A DNA stretch of 64,000 nucleotides from Variovorax sp. WDL1 (GCF_001541225.1 NZ_LMTS01000026.1:156378-220377); one strand, 5' to 3'. Counted from the stretch's first letter, positions 48,635-58,192 are shown. Notes: a model not told the origin generated them from the sequence alone. Numbers and translations: made by a program.

Positions 48635-50755
48635 CTATTGAGGTCCGCGCCGCGCCAGGAGGAGGAACTCGACCCCTTGCGCCCGCGCTGATTGCATGTC
48701 GAAATGCGCTAAGCTCGCCTGGCCAAGTAGCGAGGCGCAATCGACGCACGCGACTGCTGGCACGTTCTTGAGTTCAAAAGGGCCGACCTTCATCGTCTCG
48801 ATGAGGATGCCTCGTGCCAGCGCTACTCTGCCGTCGGCTGTGCGCATCTTCACCTGCGGCTCGGTCACCCGGTAGACGACCTTCGTGTCACGCAGCATCG
48901 CGTCGCTGAGGCTCGTCCGGCTGGCGCCGGTGTCGACCATGAAAGCCCGCGGCTTGCTCGAGCCCAGGGTCACTGGCGCGAAGAAGTGACCACTGAAGGC
49001 CGGCAACCGCAGCGCCGTGCGCTCCAAGGTCTTCTCTGGCTCGGCCTGGTCGATAGCCGTCTCAATGGAAATCCGTTGCGCCACGAAGTACGGGCGAACG
49101 CCCTTTGCCTCCAGCTGGTTGTCGTAGGCCTGCAGGAGAGACAGCGCCTCGTACGGCCGTTTCGATTTGAGCAGGAGGCTGGCTAAGCGTCCTCTGACGT
49201 CGACCAAGCTCGGAGCTACGGACAGTGCCTTGTACGACCATTCGATGGCGTCGCCCGTGTGGCCCAGCTTCTCGTGGCTGTCGGCATAGAACGCGAAGAG
49301 GTCGTACGCACCCTCCCCGAGGTCCAACGACCTCCTGAGGTGAACGATGGCTTCCTCGTGCTTGTCACGCAAGTTCAGGACCATGCCCAGGCGCGCGGCG
49401 CCCAAGGCGTCATCGGGCCGAAGCCGTACGTACTCGCGCCAGCTGGCTTCCTGGCATCGCAGGTCGCGCAGCTGCACACATTTGATTGCCTGAGAACGGT
49501 GGTCCTCCGCCGTCAACTGGTCCCGATTGAGCCAACGCTCCACGTAGCCGCGTGTCATGAGCGTGGTCGCGCCCGAAGTTGCGAGCAGCACCGTGCAGCA
49601 CCCGACGAAGACCTTCAGGTTCTTGCGCTGACTGGGGTAGTCGCTCCAGAGCGAGAAAATGACGACAACCGCGACTGGCAGCAGCAGCGTGCCGATGCCG
49701 ACTCCGAGCGCATAGGGCAACGATGCCCTCTCAGGCAGATGGAAGGCCAGGCCAAACGCGACCAGCACCACGGCCAAGATGATTGCTGCGGTCCACAGCG
49801 GCGCGCCGGCGGCGCGTTCGCGTAACCTAGCTTGCCTGAGGAATCCAGGCTCAGCGTCCGCGGCCGGCGCAGCCCGGCCCTTGGCCAGCTCCGGGATGTG
49901 CTGCATGGGTTTCCAGCTCAGGCGCCCTTCGCGCCAAACCAGCGTGGTCATGCTGATGGTGCCCGCCTGCACAAGCTCCTCGAGCTGCACTGCCGACAGC
50001 GGACCGCTCCTGTTTTCGCCTTCTGCGTACCACCAGACCTGCTCGGCTGCGTCTGCTGCGGGCGTGTCGGTCTGCTCCGGCGTCGGCAACGCAGCCAACG
50101 GGGCCTCGGCGAACACAGGGTCTCGACGGTCTTCGAGCGCTTTCCGGCCACGTGCTCGCATGCGCAGAGACTCGAGCGGCTCAAGGTCCCCGGCCTGCTT
50201 GGCACCAAAGTAGGTGTTCTTTACTCGCTCCGAGTTCGTGAAGTACAGAAACCAGAGGAAGCTTGAAATGAAGCCGCGAACCGTTTGAGCAGCGCCCTCC
50301 CCCGCGGCGTTCACGTTGAGGAACGCCCAGGCAGCGCCCACATCGCCGAGGTACATGACGAACGGACTTAGGGCAAGAAAGAGCTTGGCGTGGGTCACGC
50401 TCTCCGGCTCGTACCTCGTGCGAAGCCGGTTGGCCATCCAGACCTGCCAGACAATCATGCCCAGCATCAGGCACCAGCAGAAAGCCTTGTATTGCACATA
50501 GCTTGGAAGCTCCACGAGCGCGGGGTTGCGCGCCTCCGCCTCGGTGAAGTTCCTGAATTGCGTGCCAATACCTATCAGCGGCGAAAGGACGAATGAAGCG
50601 ACAAGAAAGAAGCCGAGCCAGCCTCTCGTTCCGTGGAGCCTCTCTCCGCGAGCCTCCCTTTGGCGTGCCGACCGACGTACCAGCCACACGCAACCGGCAA
50701 TCAGCGCGAGGAATATCAACAGCGGCAGCAGCGAGCCAGCCTGCTCCATGGTCAT
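48635..50755 (-). CDS. Membrane protein joining DUF2569-like, GYF_2, TPR and retropepsin-like domains
   Basis: 706 residues. Order: one membrane helix at the start, a DUF2569-like four-helix membrane part (GWLGFFLVASFVLSPLIGIG, about 45-160), a GYF_2 domain (WWYAEGENRSGPLSAVQLEELVQAGTISMTTLVWREG, about 235-285), two to three more membrane helices, TPR repeats (about 430-550) and a C-terminal retropepsin-like aspartic protease with FMVDTGASRTSL (D608-T609-G610). The Asp-Thr-Gly is the catalytic signature; one motif per chain implies dimerisation. GAGGAG lies 5 nt before the ATG. A membrane-bound regulatory protease is inferred. Confidence 0.8.
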   Translation of the reverse strand: MTMEQAGSLLPLLIFLALIAGCVWLVRRSARQREARGERLHGTRGWLGFFLVASFVLSPLIGIGTQFRNFTEAEARNPALVELPSYVQYKAFCWCLMLGMIVWQVWMANRLRTRYEPESVTHAKLFLALSPFVMYLGDVGAAWAFLNVNAAGEGAAQTVRGFISSFLWFLYFTNSERVKNTYFGAKQAGDLEPLESLRMRARGRKALEDRRDPVFAEAPLAALPTPEQTDTPAADAAEQVWWYAEGENRSGPLSAVQLEELVQAGTISMTTLVWREGRLSWKPMQHIPELAKGRAAPAADAEPGFLRQARLRERAAGAPLWTAAIILAVVLVAFGLAFHLPERASLPYALGVGIGTLLLPVAVVVIFSLWSDYPSQRKNLKVFVGCCTVLLATSGATTLMTRGYVERWLNRDQLTAEDHRSQAIKCVQLRDLRCQEASWREYVRLRPDDALGAARLGMVLNLRDKHEEAIVHLRRSLDLGEGAYDLFAFYADSHEKLGHTGDAIEWSYKALSVAPSLVDVRGRLASLLLKSKRPYEALSLLQAYDNQLEAKGVRPYFVAQRISIETAIDQAEPEKTLERTALRLPAFSGHFFAPVTLGSSKPRAFMVDTGASRTSLSDAMLRDTKVVYRVTEPQVKMRTADGRVALARGILIETMKVGPFELKNVPAVACVDCASLLGQASLAHFDMQSARAQGVEFLLLARRGPQ

Positions 50756-50821
50756 ATTCGCTCCTCAGTCTTTCAGTGTTTTTGTGAGTAGGGCCCGTTC
50801 GGCGCTAGAGCGTCCGGGGCA

Positions 50822-51868
50822 TCAACGTTGGTTGTCGAGTCGCAGTCTTTCCACAAATCGCGCGGCGTACCTCCGCAGCGTGTCGATGGAATCGTTCTGG
50901 GAGGCAGCAGTGACCATGGCCACGCGCCCGTTTAGATTGACTAGCTCGGTATAGGTGGTTGCGCCATTTGGAGTTCGCAGACTGGCGCATACTCGGTCTT
51001 GGTCATCGCAACTCAGCCGAGACCCAGGCATTTCGCCGATGAATCGCTTCTTTACATCGGCAAACTGGGCTGGCCGCACAGGTATCGGCCCATAGCGCGT
51101 GTCGTCCAGAACGAGCACGAACTGAACCGGACCCGAGGACCCGAAGTTTGCACTCTGAGGAACGAAGGCACCGACGAAGAAGTTCGAGTTGACTGCCGGT
51201 CCAAGATTCTTGTCGGTCGCCGGGTCGACGTTCCATGGCTTCCAGCCAGTGGGCAGTGTCAAGAGCAGCGAACTTGTCGGCATGCGCCCCACTCGCAGCG
51301 GGTTTTCGCCGCGGGGCCGGCACTCCGTTCCCTTCGTCGTCCCTGACGAGACTCGGATTGACACCGACTTCAACGAAACCGGCTGCTTTCCCGTTGGGCT
51401 CGCCTGAGCAGAAGCCGGGAGTTGGCGCTCAAACAGAAGCCATTCGTCTTCGATACGATAGTTCAGCTCAGAGGCTGGACCTTTCGGCTGACCGGTTACT
51501 GGGTCGAGGGTTGTCACCCGCAACTGCCCTGGCCCGGATGGCACATAGCTCGACAGAGTCTCCGTCTTTCCGTTACTGCCGTGGCACGTCGACCGAGCCC
51601 GACTACCGTCGTACTCAATGACACAGTCGCCGTTCTGCTCGCGGTGCGTTCCGTCAGCCAGGGTGACTCGAACCTGCTGACTACGCCAGCAGCCGCGTAA
51701 AGCGATGTCTTCGGAAGCGGCCACTGCTGCGCCGGCGCTGGACAACAGGACGAGTGCCGCCAGGGCGGGAACAATCAAACACATCGCGCCACGACTTTCA
51801 CGTCGCCAGCATGCGGCCAGAGGAAAACGCGCTGGCGGGCACCAGAATGAGCCTTGTCGCGACATCAT
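50822..51868 (-). CDS. Secreted protein of unknown function, 348 aa
   Basis: A signal peptide ends in SSAGAAVAASED. The mature part has several Cys pairs (RGCWRSQ, NGDCVIEY, RSTCHGS, RLSCDDQDRVCASL), fitting an oxidised periplasmic fold, and a C-terminal TLRRYAARFVERLRL helix. Not recognised. ATG 51868 overlaps the upstream stop by 4 nt (ATGA), favouring it; ATG 51784 directly before the hydrophobic core is an alternative without a good Shine-Dalgarno. Confidence 0.65.
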   Translation of the reverse strand: MMSRQGSFWCPPARFPLAACWRRESRGAMCLIVPALAALVLLSSAGAAVAASEDIALRGCWRSQQVRVTLADGTHREQNGDCVIEYDGSRARSTCHGSNGKTETLSSYVPSGPGQLRVTTLDPVTGQPKGPASELNYRIEDEWLLFERQLPASAQASPTGKQPVSLKSVSIRVSSGTTKGTECRPRGENPLRVGRMPTSSLLLTLPTGWKPWNVDPATDKNLGPAVNSNFFVGAFVPQSANFGSSGPVQFVLVLDDTRYGPIPVRPAQFADVKKRFIGEMPGSRLSCDDQDRVCASLRTPNGATTYTELVNLNGRVAMVTAASQNDSIDTLRRYAARFVERLRLDNQR

Positions 51869-52257
51869 TCCGCCGCCGCGAAGCTCGTGTGCGCAGCCGA
51901 CTCGCCCGCTACCGCTCGGTTCTTGGATGACATCAGCGCGAGGATGTTGAGCAGGCACGGTGTCGCCATCACCGCGATGAAGACGGCGATGAACAGGCTC
52001 TCCCGGGCCTTAAGCGACCACAGGACGAAAGCGACAGCCGCGGCCAGTCCTGCCAGCCACAGCCCATTGAGCGCCAGCGCTCCTACAACGGCAACGCGCG
52101 AGGAGTCTGGCCGGAAGGCAATCAGCGCTGCGCCGAAGGGCAGCAGATGAATCACCATGACCCATGGAGAGGCCTGCGGGTAGCGGGCCATGGCAAGCGC
52201 GCCGACTCCGAAGCAGGCAACACCAATCCAATCGAGCACCTTCGCCCAAGTCTGCAT
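51865..52257 (-). CDS. Small inner-membrane protein, 130 aa
   Basis: Four hydrophobic segments: VLDWIGVACFGVGALAMA, WVMVIHLLPFGAALIAF, VAVVGALALNGLWLAGLAAAVAFVLW, and LFIAVFIAVMATPCLLNILALM. GGAGG lies 8-9 nt before ATG 52257. The stop overlaps the downstream secreted-protein gene. No transporter or enzyme motif is visible. Confidence 0.65.
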   Translation of the reverse strand: MQTWAKVLDWIGVACFGVGALAMARYPQASPWVMVIHLLPFGAALIAFRPDSSRVAVVGALALNGLWLAGLAAAVAFVLWSLKARESLFIAVFIAVMATPCLLNILALMSSKNRAVAGESAAHTSFAAAE

Positions 52258-52464
52258 CGCGATTTCCTCCAACCCGGCGCGTGACCGGTAGTCCCCGGCA
52301 CGTGCCTTAGCCCTCGACTCCTGAAGCGCCTCCCGTAGGGAGTACCGCCGTTCCATTCTTTTGAGCGCACTCGCCACCGGCAGTGGGTACTTTTGTGCTA
52401 ACCTTATGTTACCAGCAGTAACTCGTCTGCGCAACATGCGCCCCTCACTTCGGCAAGCCAGCTC

Positions 52465-52962
52465 ATGACTCCACAGCAAATCGTCGGCCTTGCCGCTCGC
52501 CTGTTCGCAATCTGGCTCGCTATCTCCGCGTTCCAGGCGTTCGCCATCGCCCAGGCGCTGAAGGCGTCGAATAACCCGGACGCCGTGTGGGTGCCGTATC
52601 TGGTGGCCGGGCTCTACGTCGGAGCCGGCGCGCTCCTATGGCTGTTTCCAATGTCCGTCGCGCACCGCTTGGTTCCGAAGACGAGGTTTGAAGACAAGCT
52701 ACAGCTTCCGAGCCAGCAGGCCCTGGTCGTCGCCTGCGTGGTGCTCGGGCTGCTCGTCATTGCCATCAAGGCGTTGCCGGCAGTGCTGAAGTACCTGTCG
52801 CTGTGCGCCATCGTGATTGCCAACGGGCAGCCCATCACGACGATGGACCCTTGGATGCACATCGACGGGATGATTGGGTTCGGGGAGCTGGCGGTGGGGA
52901 TTTTCTTGGCGACAAAGGCGCATGCGGTTGCGGCCAGGCTCATCCCGTCGGCTGCGGTCTAG
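52465..52962 (+). CDS. Inner-membrane protein, 165 aa
   Basis: Four hydrophobic segments (LFAIWLAISAFQAFAIAQAL, VPYLVAGLYVGAGALLWLF, ALVVACVVLGLLVIAIKAL, and IDGMIGFGELAVGIFLATKA). Not recognised. The start ATG has a weak Shine-Dalgarno. It is divergent from the 130-aa membrane gene and 18 nt upstream of the SHOCT gene, with which it probably forms an operon. Confidence 0.65.
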   Translation: MTPQQIVGLAARLFAIWLAISAFQAFAIAQALKASNNPDAVWVPYLVAGLYVGAGALLWLFPMSVAHRLVPKTRFEDKLQLPSQQALVVACVVLGLLVIAIKALPAVLKYLSLCAIVIANGQPITTMDPWMHIDGMIGFGELAVGIFLATKAHAVAARLIPSAAV

Positions 52963-52980
52963 GCACCACGGGAGAGCCGG

Positions 52981-53685
52981 ATGAAGGCATTTGGAGTGCT
53001 GCTGTTCATTGGTGCGGTCTTGGTCGGGGGCTATGCACTCTTCGTGTTCGACCCGAGCGTAGCGACGGGCTACGGCAGTCGTGTCAACAACATCGGCCTC
53101 ATGCAGGACCGACAAAACCTGTTGCTCGCAGCGTGCGCCGCGGCTGTGACCGGGGCCATTTTCATGGTGTTCGGCGGGCGCGGGGGCACGAAGGACATCC
53201 CGCCGGTCAGCTATGGTGACGGCACGGCATTGAGTACCGAGAAGCTATCCGCCATCGAGGACTTTCGCGACGCGCTGAAACATGACGTCCCCTCGGTCAT
53301 TCGCACTGCGCTGCAGGCCGGGCGAGTTCACCCATACGACGAACTGCCAACAGGGCGCGGCTTTCTCCAATACGCCGTCTCGGAACAGGCACTCTCTTGC
53401 ATCCCGCTTCTTCTCGAAGCCGGCGCAAAGCCCGACCATCCTGACAGCACTGGAAGAACCGCTTTCGATTTCATAACGGCATCTAGCAGCCCCGAGCTTC
53501 AGAGCCTGATGCGCCCAAAACCCGAGTCAATAGCCAACGCGGTGGCTAGCGATGCAACCGCCAAGATGATGTTGCGCTTGGAGCAACTGGCGAACTTGCA
53601 CGCAGACGGCATTCTGACGGCAGAGGAGTTCGACCTTGCAAAGGCTCGCGTGCTGGCAAGTGCGCAGGAGGGGCGGCTCGGCTAG
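52981..53685 (+). CDS. Membrane protein with ankyrin-like and SHOCT C-terminal regions
   Basis: 234 residues. Two N-terminal membrane helices (FGVLLFIGAVLVGGYALFVF, LLLAACAAAVTGAIFMVFGG), then an ankyrin-like pair (DVPSVIRTALQAGRVHPYDELPTGRGFLQYAVSEQALSCIPLLLEAGAKPDHPDSTGRTAFDF) and a C-terminal SHOCT motif (RLEQLANLHADGILTAEEFDLAKARVL). SHOCT segments often sit on membrane proteins as oligomerisation or target motifs. GAG lies before the ATG. Confidence 0.7.
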   Translation: MKAFGVLLFIGAVLVGGYALFVFDPSVATGYGSRVNNIGLMQDRQNLLLAACAAAVTGAIFMVFGGRGGTKDIPPVSYGDGTALSTEKLSAIEDFRDALKHDVPSVIRTALQAGRVHPYDELPTGRGFLQYAVSEQALSCIPLLLEAGAKPDHPDSTGRTAFDFITASSSPELQSLMRPKPESIANAVASDATAKMMLRLEQLANLHADGILTAEEFDLAKARVLASAQEGRLG

Positions 53686-53949
53686 CAGCTTGCTCGCAGT
53701 TCGGCACGCGGGCGGGTTCCCAGCTTCCGGACGAGCCATCGGGCTCCTATGGCGCGGAGGCGGCGCCAGTGCGGATGCATGCGCTGCGACGCCCGGTAGC
53801 GCCATTCGATACTGCACCGCTGCGACGATGGAAGGCGCTGCTGCCCTTCGTACATTGCGCGGCATGGCATCACAACCTCTACGCGACACCAGGTCCCCTC
53901 AAAAATAGCGCCTGATTCGTGAAATAGTGCCAACACTGCGAACCTTCAG
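53686..53949 (+). other. Intergenic stretch without a gene
   Basis: I see no convincing gene, repeat or terminator here. A short minus-strand frame with plausible composition ends at 53682 but lacks a Shine-Dalgarno and known features. Confidence 0.4.
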
Positions 53950-54055
53950 TTGACTTGTGAATGACGTCAATCGGAATACCGTGAGGACTTGGTTTCTCCC
54001 TGGGTAGGCATCAAGGACCAACCCCTTAAGGCCCGTTTCGTACGGGCCTTCTTTT
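53950..54055 (+). ncRNA. Candidate small RNA with own promoter and terminator
   Basis: TTGACT (53950-53955), an 18-nt spacer and GAATAC (53974-53979) form a promoter. A hairpin AAGGCCCGT / ACGGGCCTT (54028-54050) with CTTTTGTT follows. The ~70-nt transcript between them has no reading frame of note. It could instead be the leader of the gene at 54148. Confidence 0.45.
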
Positions 54056-54057
54056 GT
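54028..54057 (+). terminator. Intrinsic terminator
   Basis: AAGGCCCGT-TTCGT-ACGGGCCTT stem, then CTTTTGTT. Confidence 0.7.
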
Positions 54058-54147
54058 TCAAACGACAGTCGCTCTGTCGCAGGCGCGCCGCAATGACTGG
54101 CGGCCAGCACCAAACCTTCGACACCGCCCTACAGTTCACGCAAAGGC

Positions 54148-54420
54148 ATGACCCTCTCTCGATTCCTCGTTCTGAGCTCAGTTGCGACGGCGAGCCTGAT
54201 GGCGACATCGGTTCATGCACGCAGACGAGGCGGTGGCGGTGGTGGCGAGGACCCGTTTCCCTGGCTCACAGAGTTCATGGTCTACATCTTCCTGGGCCTG
54301 CTCGCCTTGGCAGTTCTGGGCGCGCTATGGCGCTACTTCACCCGGCCCTCCGCCGCGGACCTGGCTCGGGAGCGAAGCATGAGACGTCTCTCCAGGCGAG
54401 AAGAGAAAGCAAGGCGCTGA
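54148..54420 (+). CDS. Small membrane or secreted glycine-rich protein, 90 aa
   Basis: A signal-like N-terminus (SRFLVLSSVATASLMATSVHA), a short RRRGGGGGGED linker, one membrane helix (FMVYIFLGLLALAVLGALW) and a basic tail (RERSMRRLSRREEKARR). Function unknown. AAAGG lies just before the ATG. The next gene starts 50 nt downstream. Confidence 0.6.
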   Translation: MTLSRFLVLSSVATASLMATSVHARRRGGGGGGEDPFPWLTEFMVYIFLGLLALAVLGALWRYFTRPSAADLARERSMRRLSRREEKARR

Positions 54421-54470
54421 CCGCAGCGCTGACGGCCATCATCAGTCATTCGTGGCACAACCCTAGAAGC

Positions 54471-54878
54471 ATGAAGCGATACCTTTTCATAGCTGCGCTC
54501 ACAGCATCCAGCATCAGCCACGCTGGGTCTGGCTGTCGACCGGAAGGGGCTTACGAGCGTATCAATACTCCTGGACAGCCGGCCTCGTTTACCTTCACTG
54601 GCTTGGGGCTAACGGCGCCGTCAGAATTGGAGTTCACGCTGCACGCTCTCGGGCAGAGGTTGCCAGATGGAGTCAGTACTTCCGGTGCTGTGAGCGGCCG
54701 GGTTCAGCTATCAGGCGGCGGTTGCGTTGGCGCCTTTCTTGAACCGTCCGAGCAGTGTGCAATCTTCATCGTCGTTCATGCTCGAACTGCGCAGGTCCAT
54801 CAGTTCGGTGGTTGCAACTTTGGCGCCGCTGCATCTGCGGATGGAACATATAAACGCGTTTCGCCTCGCCCACACTAG
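54471..54878 (+). CDS. Small exported protein, 135 aa
   Basis: A clear signal peptide (KRYLFIAALTASSISHAGSG) is followed by a beta-rich mature part with four cysteines (SGCRPEG, GGGCVGA, EQCAIF, GGCNFG), fitting two disulfides. FTFTGLGLTAPSELEFTLHALG is the most regular stretch. Not recognised. It may be co-transcribed with the 90-aa gene. Confidence 0.6.
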   Translation: MKRYLFIAALTASSISHAGSGCRPEGAYERINTPGQPASFTFTGLGLTAPSELEFTLHALGQRLPDGVSTSGAVSGRVQLSGGGCVGAFLEPSEQCAIFIVVHARTAQVHQFGGCNFGAAASADGTYKRVSPRPH

Positions 54879-55051
54879 CCGTGACCGGCCAACAGCTGCC
54901 AGCGGCCACAATCTCACCTTCACGGCGTGGCGAAATCTGCTCAAAAGCGGACATTGTCGCCGGCTCACAACGAAGAGGGTAGTGAGCGCGTGCGCACTGA
55001 CCTTCACCCCTCCACAATCTTTGAATCGCCCTCACGCGCAACGCCTACTTC

Positions 55052-55957
55052 ATGTCTCGCATTTTCACTTTCTTCCTTTTTGCCTTCATTGCTGCCAACA
55101 GCGTTGCCCAAGTCAGTGGGCAGCGCGTGAAAGTTCCAGGCACAGGCGTTGAAATCATCCCGCCAGCTGGACTTAGTGTGGCGAGAGCCGGCTCGACCCT
55201 GATAGACAAAAGCGGCGAAACGTTCATCTCTTTTGTGATGAGCGACTCTCGATACCGACTTGATACTGACCCGACTTGGCGACAGCTCTTCGCGCGACCG
55301 CCCGAGAAGACTGAGGGGGCATTGGCTGGAACCCTCCTTAGACGAACAAGAGCTGCAGATGGAGGCGGCTGGGATGGCTGGATGCTCACCGTCCCCAGGG
55401 GCGGTAAGGTTCTGACCGTCACAGCGGCGTACACAGGTACTTCAGCTGACTACTTCCAGCGAATTCGAGACCATCTGCTGACAATCACTTGGAACGACGC
55501 TGTTGCCGAGCCCGAGTTCGCTCTCGGCGTCAGCTTGAACCCCCGGGGTTTGAAGCTCGTCCGCGGAACCTTCGGTGCCCTTACTTACAACGGTTCGGGA
55601 GTAGTCGGCAGCCCTGGGCCTATGCTCATGATTCAGGCGACACCCATGCCTTCCGCAAAGGTGGATGCGGTGTTTCCGGCCGGTTGTCAGCAGATGATTT
55701 CAGCGGGCTTCGGAGGTCGGAAGTTTGTTGGGCCGACATCGCAAGAGAGGCCCTCCGCCTCCTACTGCGAAGGCTGGAGCAAAGAAACCGAATCCGAGAT
55801 GCAGTACATAGCTCTTGTCCGCCTGAAGACGGGCGCGCTACTCAACATCATTGGGAGCGCGCCCTCTGCTTCGTTCGCCGAAAGTCTGCCTGCATTCAGG
55901 GATGCTGTATCAGAACTCAAGCTCGTACAGGGTCGTTCGCCAGAGGCACGGCCGTAG
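55052..55957 (+). CDS. Secreted protein of unknown function, 301 aa
   Basis: Signal peptide RIFTFFLFAFIAANSVAQ, then a mature part with VPGTGVEIIPPAGL at its start and repeated beta-strand segments (ISFVMSDSRYRL, WMLTVPRGGKVLTVTAAYTG, FALGVSLNPRGLKLVRGTFGALTYNGSG). Two halves look similar in length. No catalytic motif is seen. The product is probably periplasmic. No Shine-Dalgarno is strong, but the signal peptide fixes the start. Confidence 0.65.
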   Translation: MSRIFTFFLFAFIAANSVAQVSGQRVKVPGTGVEIIPPAGLSVARAGSTLIDKSGETFISFVMSDSRYRLDTDPTWRQLFARPPEKTEGALAGTLLRRTRAADGGGWDGWMLTVPRGGKVLTVTAAYTGTSADYFQRIRDHLLTITWNDAVAEPEFALGVSLNPRGLKLVRGTFGALTYNGSGVVGSPGPMLMIQATPMPSAKVDAVFPAGCQQMISAGFGGRKFVGPTSQERPSASYCEGWSKETESEMQYIALVRLKTGALLNIIGSAPSASFAESLPAFRDAVSELKLVQGRSPEARP

Positions 55958-56244
55958 AGGAAGTTTTGGACGCCGTCCGAACGGCCGCTTCGGAGCGAGG
56001 TTCTCCGAAGCCGCCATTCGCTCATCGCCGAATCCGCGGTCACTCCACCTTCGCCGCCTGGACGCGGTGTGTGGCGGCGATGACACTGACCGACGACAGC
56101 GCCGTTGCGGCAGCAGCGACCACAGGAGACAGCAGCAGTACGGATGAACAGCATGAGACATCCGAAAATTTTCCGCCTTCAACATGGACGTCCGTGGATA
56201 CTTTCTGATACCTTCCGCGGGAGCACCTAACGAAAGGCTTGAAG
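55958..56244 (+). other. Intergenic stretch
   Basis: No supported gene. It ends in AAAGG, the Shine-Dalgarno of the gene at 56245. Nothing else stands out. Confidence 0.35.
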
Positions 56245-57963
56245 ATGGGACTCTGGCGCGACATGGCGAGCTCGGTACGGCGAAATGCAATGGCCGACAG
56301 GGAAGCCAAGCTCGGCTTACTCTTGGCAGATAGGGCCGCGGGAAAGCCTGTTAGGGATGAAGATGTTCGCCTGTACCGGACCGTGATTGAGTTCGACCGC
56401 GAATACCTCAACGCAAATGCGAAGCTCGATGCCCGGGAAGAGTTCTCGCGGCAACAGCGGCAAGCAGCTTTCGCCGCACAGCAGGCTACTCAACAAGAGC
56501 AATGGGCACAGCGCCGCCGCCAGGAACGCGAGGCGTTGCGCGAGGCTGTAGCTGCCGCCAGAGAAGAGCAGACCGAAGCGTTGCAACAGACAATCGCGCA
56601 GCATGCCTCTAGTTTGAAGCGCATGCTCGAAGACGATGAGGAGCTTACTCAGGACGAGGTTCTGCAAGCAGTGTTCTTTGCAATTTCGCTCATGGCGCAG
56701 GAAGATGCGCAGCGCTTGGGACCACTTTTCGGTCAAGTCAGACGCTGGGTTTGGGACGCCCACGATGAGGACGGGTCCTTCTCCTCCAGCGACGCGGCTG
56801 ATGAGCTCGACCAGGACGATTTCGGAGACGACCTGGACTACCGGGAAGCCGTTGCCATGAGGGTAGTTGGTGACAGAGTTTTGGAGGCGGCGCTTGCACC
56901 GTGGGACCCCCTTGAGAAGGAGCTGCTAGTCTTGAGGTACCCTAACTTCGACGCGAATCTGTCTGAAGTCGGTGGTCCCGGTTACGACGGCACCTTACGC
57001 GGCTGGTTCTTCCACCACGACTCTAAGCGCAATGCACTTGGCATCTATGAGCTGGACAGGGAGCAATGGGAGCACCGCCGGCTATTCTCATTGCCCCTTC
57101 CAGCTGATTTAAGGGACAAGTTTTCCGCCGGTTCTGTCTTCCTGCACGGTGCGGGCAAGTGGCTGGCAGTTGACCCTAACCAGCAGTTTGTCCTTGTTGG
57201 GCAGCAGCTTTATGCCTTCGACGGGGAACGGTTTAAGAAGTCCGGCGAGCTGCAACTTTCGAAGCTTCAGATTTTTGAATCAGGCAAACCGGCAGTGGTC
57301 ATCCGCTCCGACTGGCGCGTAGAACAACAGCTCGCGGTGATTGACGGGCGGCCAATATGGGTTGGCCTGGTGGCGGATTCAGAGAAAGGCGCATACGTGG
57401 GCGTCGACCTAAGCACGAACCGCCTGATGTGGCAGTTTCCTTTTCTTGACCAAGGCGGGTCCTGTCCGGTAGGCGGATGGCAGTTCGCTGAATCAAGCGG
57501 CAGTTGGTGGGCCGTGACCAGCCAAGAGGAACTGATGGATGAGTCGGCTCCGGCTGGTGCCGAGAAAGGCGGCTTCCTGGGACGCCTGTTCAAGTCACAG
57601 CCAAAGCCCGCCCAGCCGAAAACTCGCTTCACTTACACGCTTGTCGAACGCGATGCGATGACGGGAAGTATCTTGAGGCAAATGCCTCTTGGTCCCTTGA
57701 GCCTTATGTCGCCCAATGTTCGCTTGGAAAGCGATAGCCGGCTTTCACTTTGGGATGGCACCACGCGACGCGGCTTTATCGACTGCAGCACGCTTCAGTA
57801 CGTCGAGGACCGAGTGGAAGCAGAGGCTCAGCCCTTAGGGACCGTGGGCGGCGGCCCGCTTCACGTGCTGCAGCAGACACTACGTTTTCATGGGGGACGG
57901 CTCGACCACGACGGTGGGCTCGCGCGGTCAGATGTCCGGTTGCTGCCGTCGAGCCCTCACTGA
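56245..57963 (+). CDS. Hypothetical protein, coiled coil plus beta-propeller-like region
   Basis: 572 residues. Residues ~45-120 are a Gln/Arg/Glu-rich coiled coil (FSRQQRQAAFAAQQATQQEQWAQRRRQEREAL). The rest carries repeated WFxx and beta-strand units (GWFFHHDSKRNALGIYELDRE, VFLHGAGKWLAVDPNQQFVLVGQQLYAFDG, QQLAVIDGRPIWVGLVADSEKGAYVGVDLSTNRLMWQF), suggesting a beta-propeller. No known family is recognised. ATG 56245 has AAAGG 7 nt upstream. The C-terminus ends in a 17-bp segment repeated at 58890 and may be truncated. Confidence 0.6.
   Translation: MGLWRDMASSVRRNAMADREAKLGLLLADRAAGKPVRDEDVRLYRTVIEFDREYLNANAKLDAREEFSRQQRQAAFAAQQATQQEQWAQRRRQEREALREAVAAAREEQTEALQQTIAQHASSLKRMLEDDEELTQDEVLQAVFFAISLMAQEDAQRLGPLFGQVRRWVWDAHDEDGSFSSSDAADELDQDDFGDDLDYREAVAMRVVGDRVLEAALAPWDPLEKELLVLRYPNFDANLSEVGGPGYDGTLRGWFFHHDSKRNALGIYELDREQWEHRRLFSLPLPADLRDKFSAGSVFLHGAGKWLAVDPNQQFVLVGQQLYAFDGERFKKSGELQLSKLQIFESGKPAVVIRSDWRVEQQLAVIDGRPIWVGLVADSEKGAYVGVDLSTNRLMWQFPFLDQGGSCPVGGWQFAESSGSWWAVTSQEELMDESAPAGAEKGGFLGRLFKSQPKPAQPKTRFTYTLVERDAMTGSILRQMPLGPLSLMSPNVRLESDSRLSLWDGTTRRGFIDCSTLQYVEDRVEAEAQPLGTVGGGPLHVLQQTLRFHGGRLDHDGGLARSDVRLLPSSPH
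57922..57938 (+). repeat. 17-bp direct repeat, copy 1
   Basis: GCGCGGTCAGATGTCCG, perfect copy at 58890-58906, inside the 3' end of the 572-aa gene. Confidence 0.85.
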
Positions 57964-58192
57964 AAAACTGGGCTCCTGTCGCGCACCCGGAACCGAGTGA
58001 AAGCGTGCCCGCCCGGGCGCGCCAGGAGCCGCACTCGGGCGACCCCATCAAGGATGGTTCGATGTTCGATGGATTGGCTTCTTACAGCTATGGCTGCAGG
58101 CAAAACTGGAGGGTTGCGGACGAACTTCCGGTATTGGCCCGACTGAAGCCGGTCGCGGTAGCGGCCGCCCCGACCAATCAGGTTTTCGCTGG

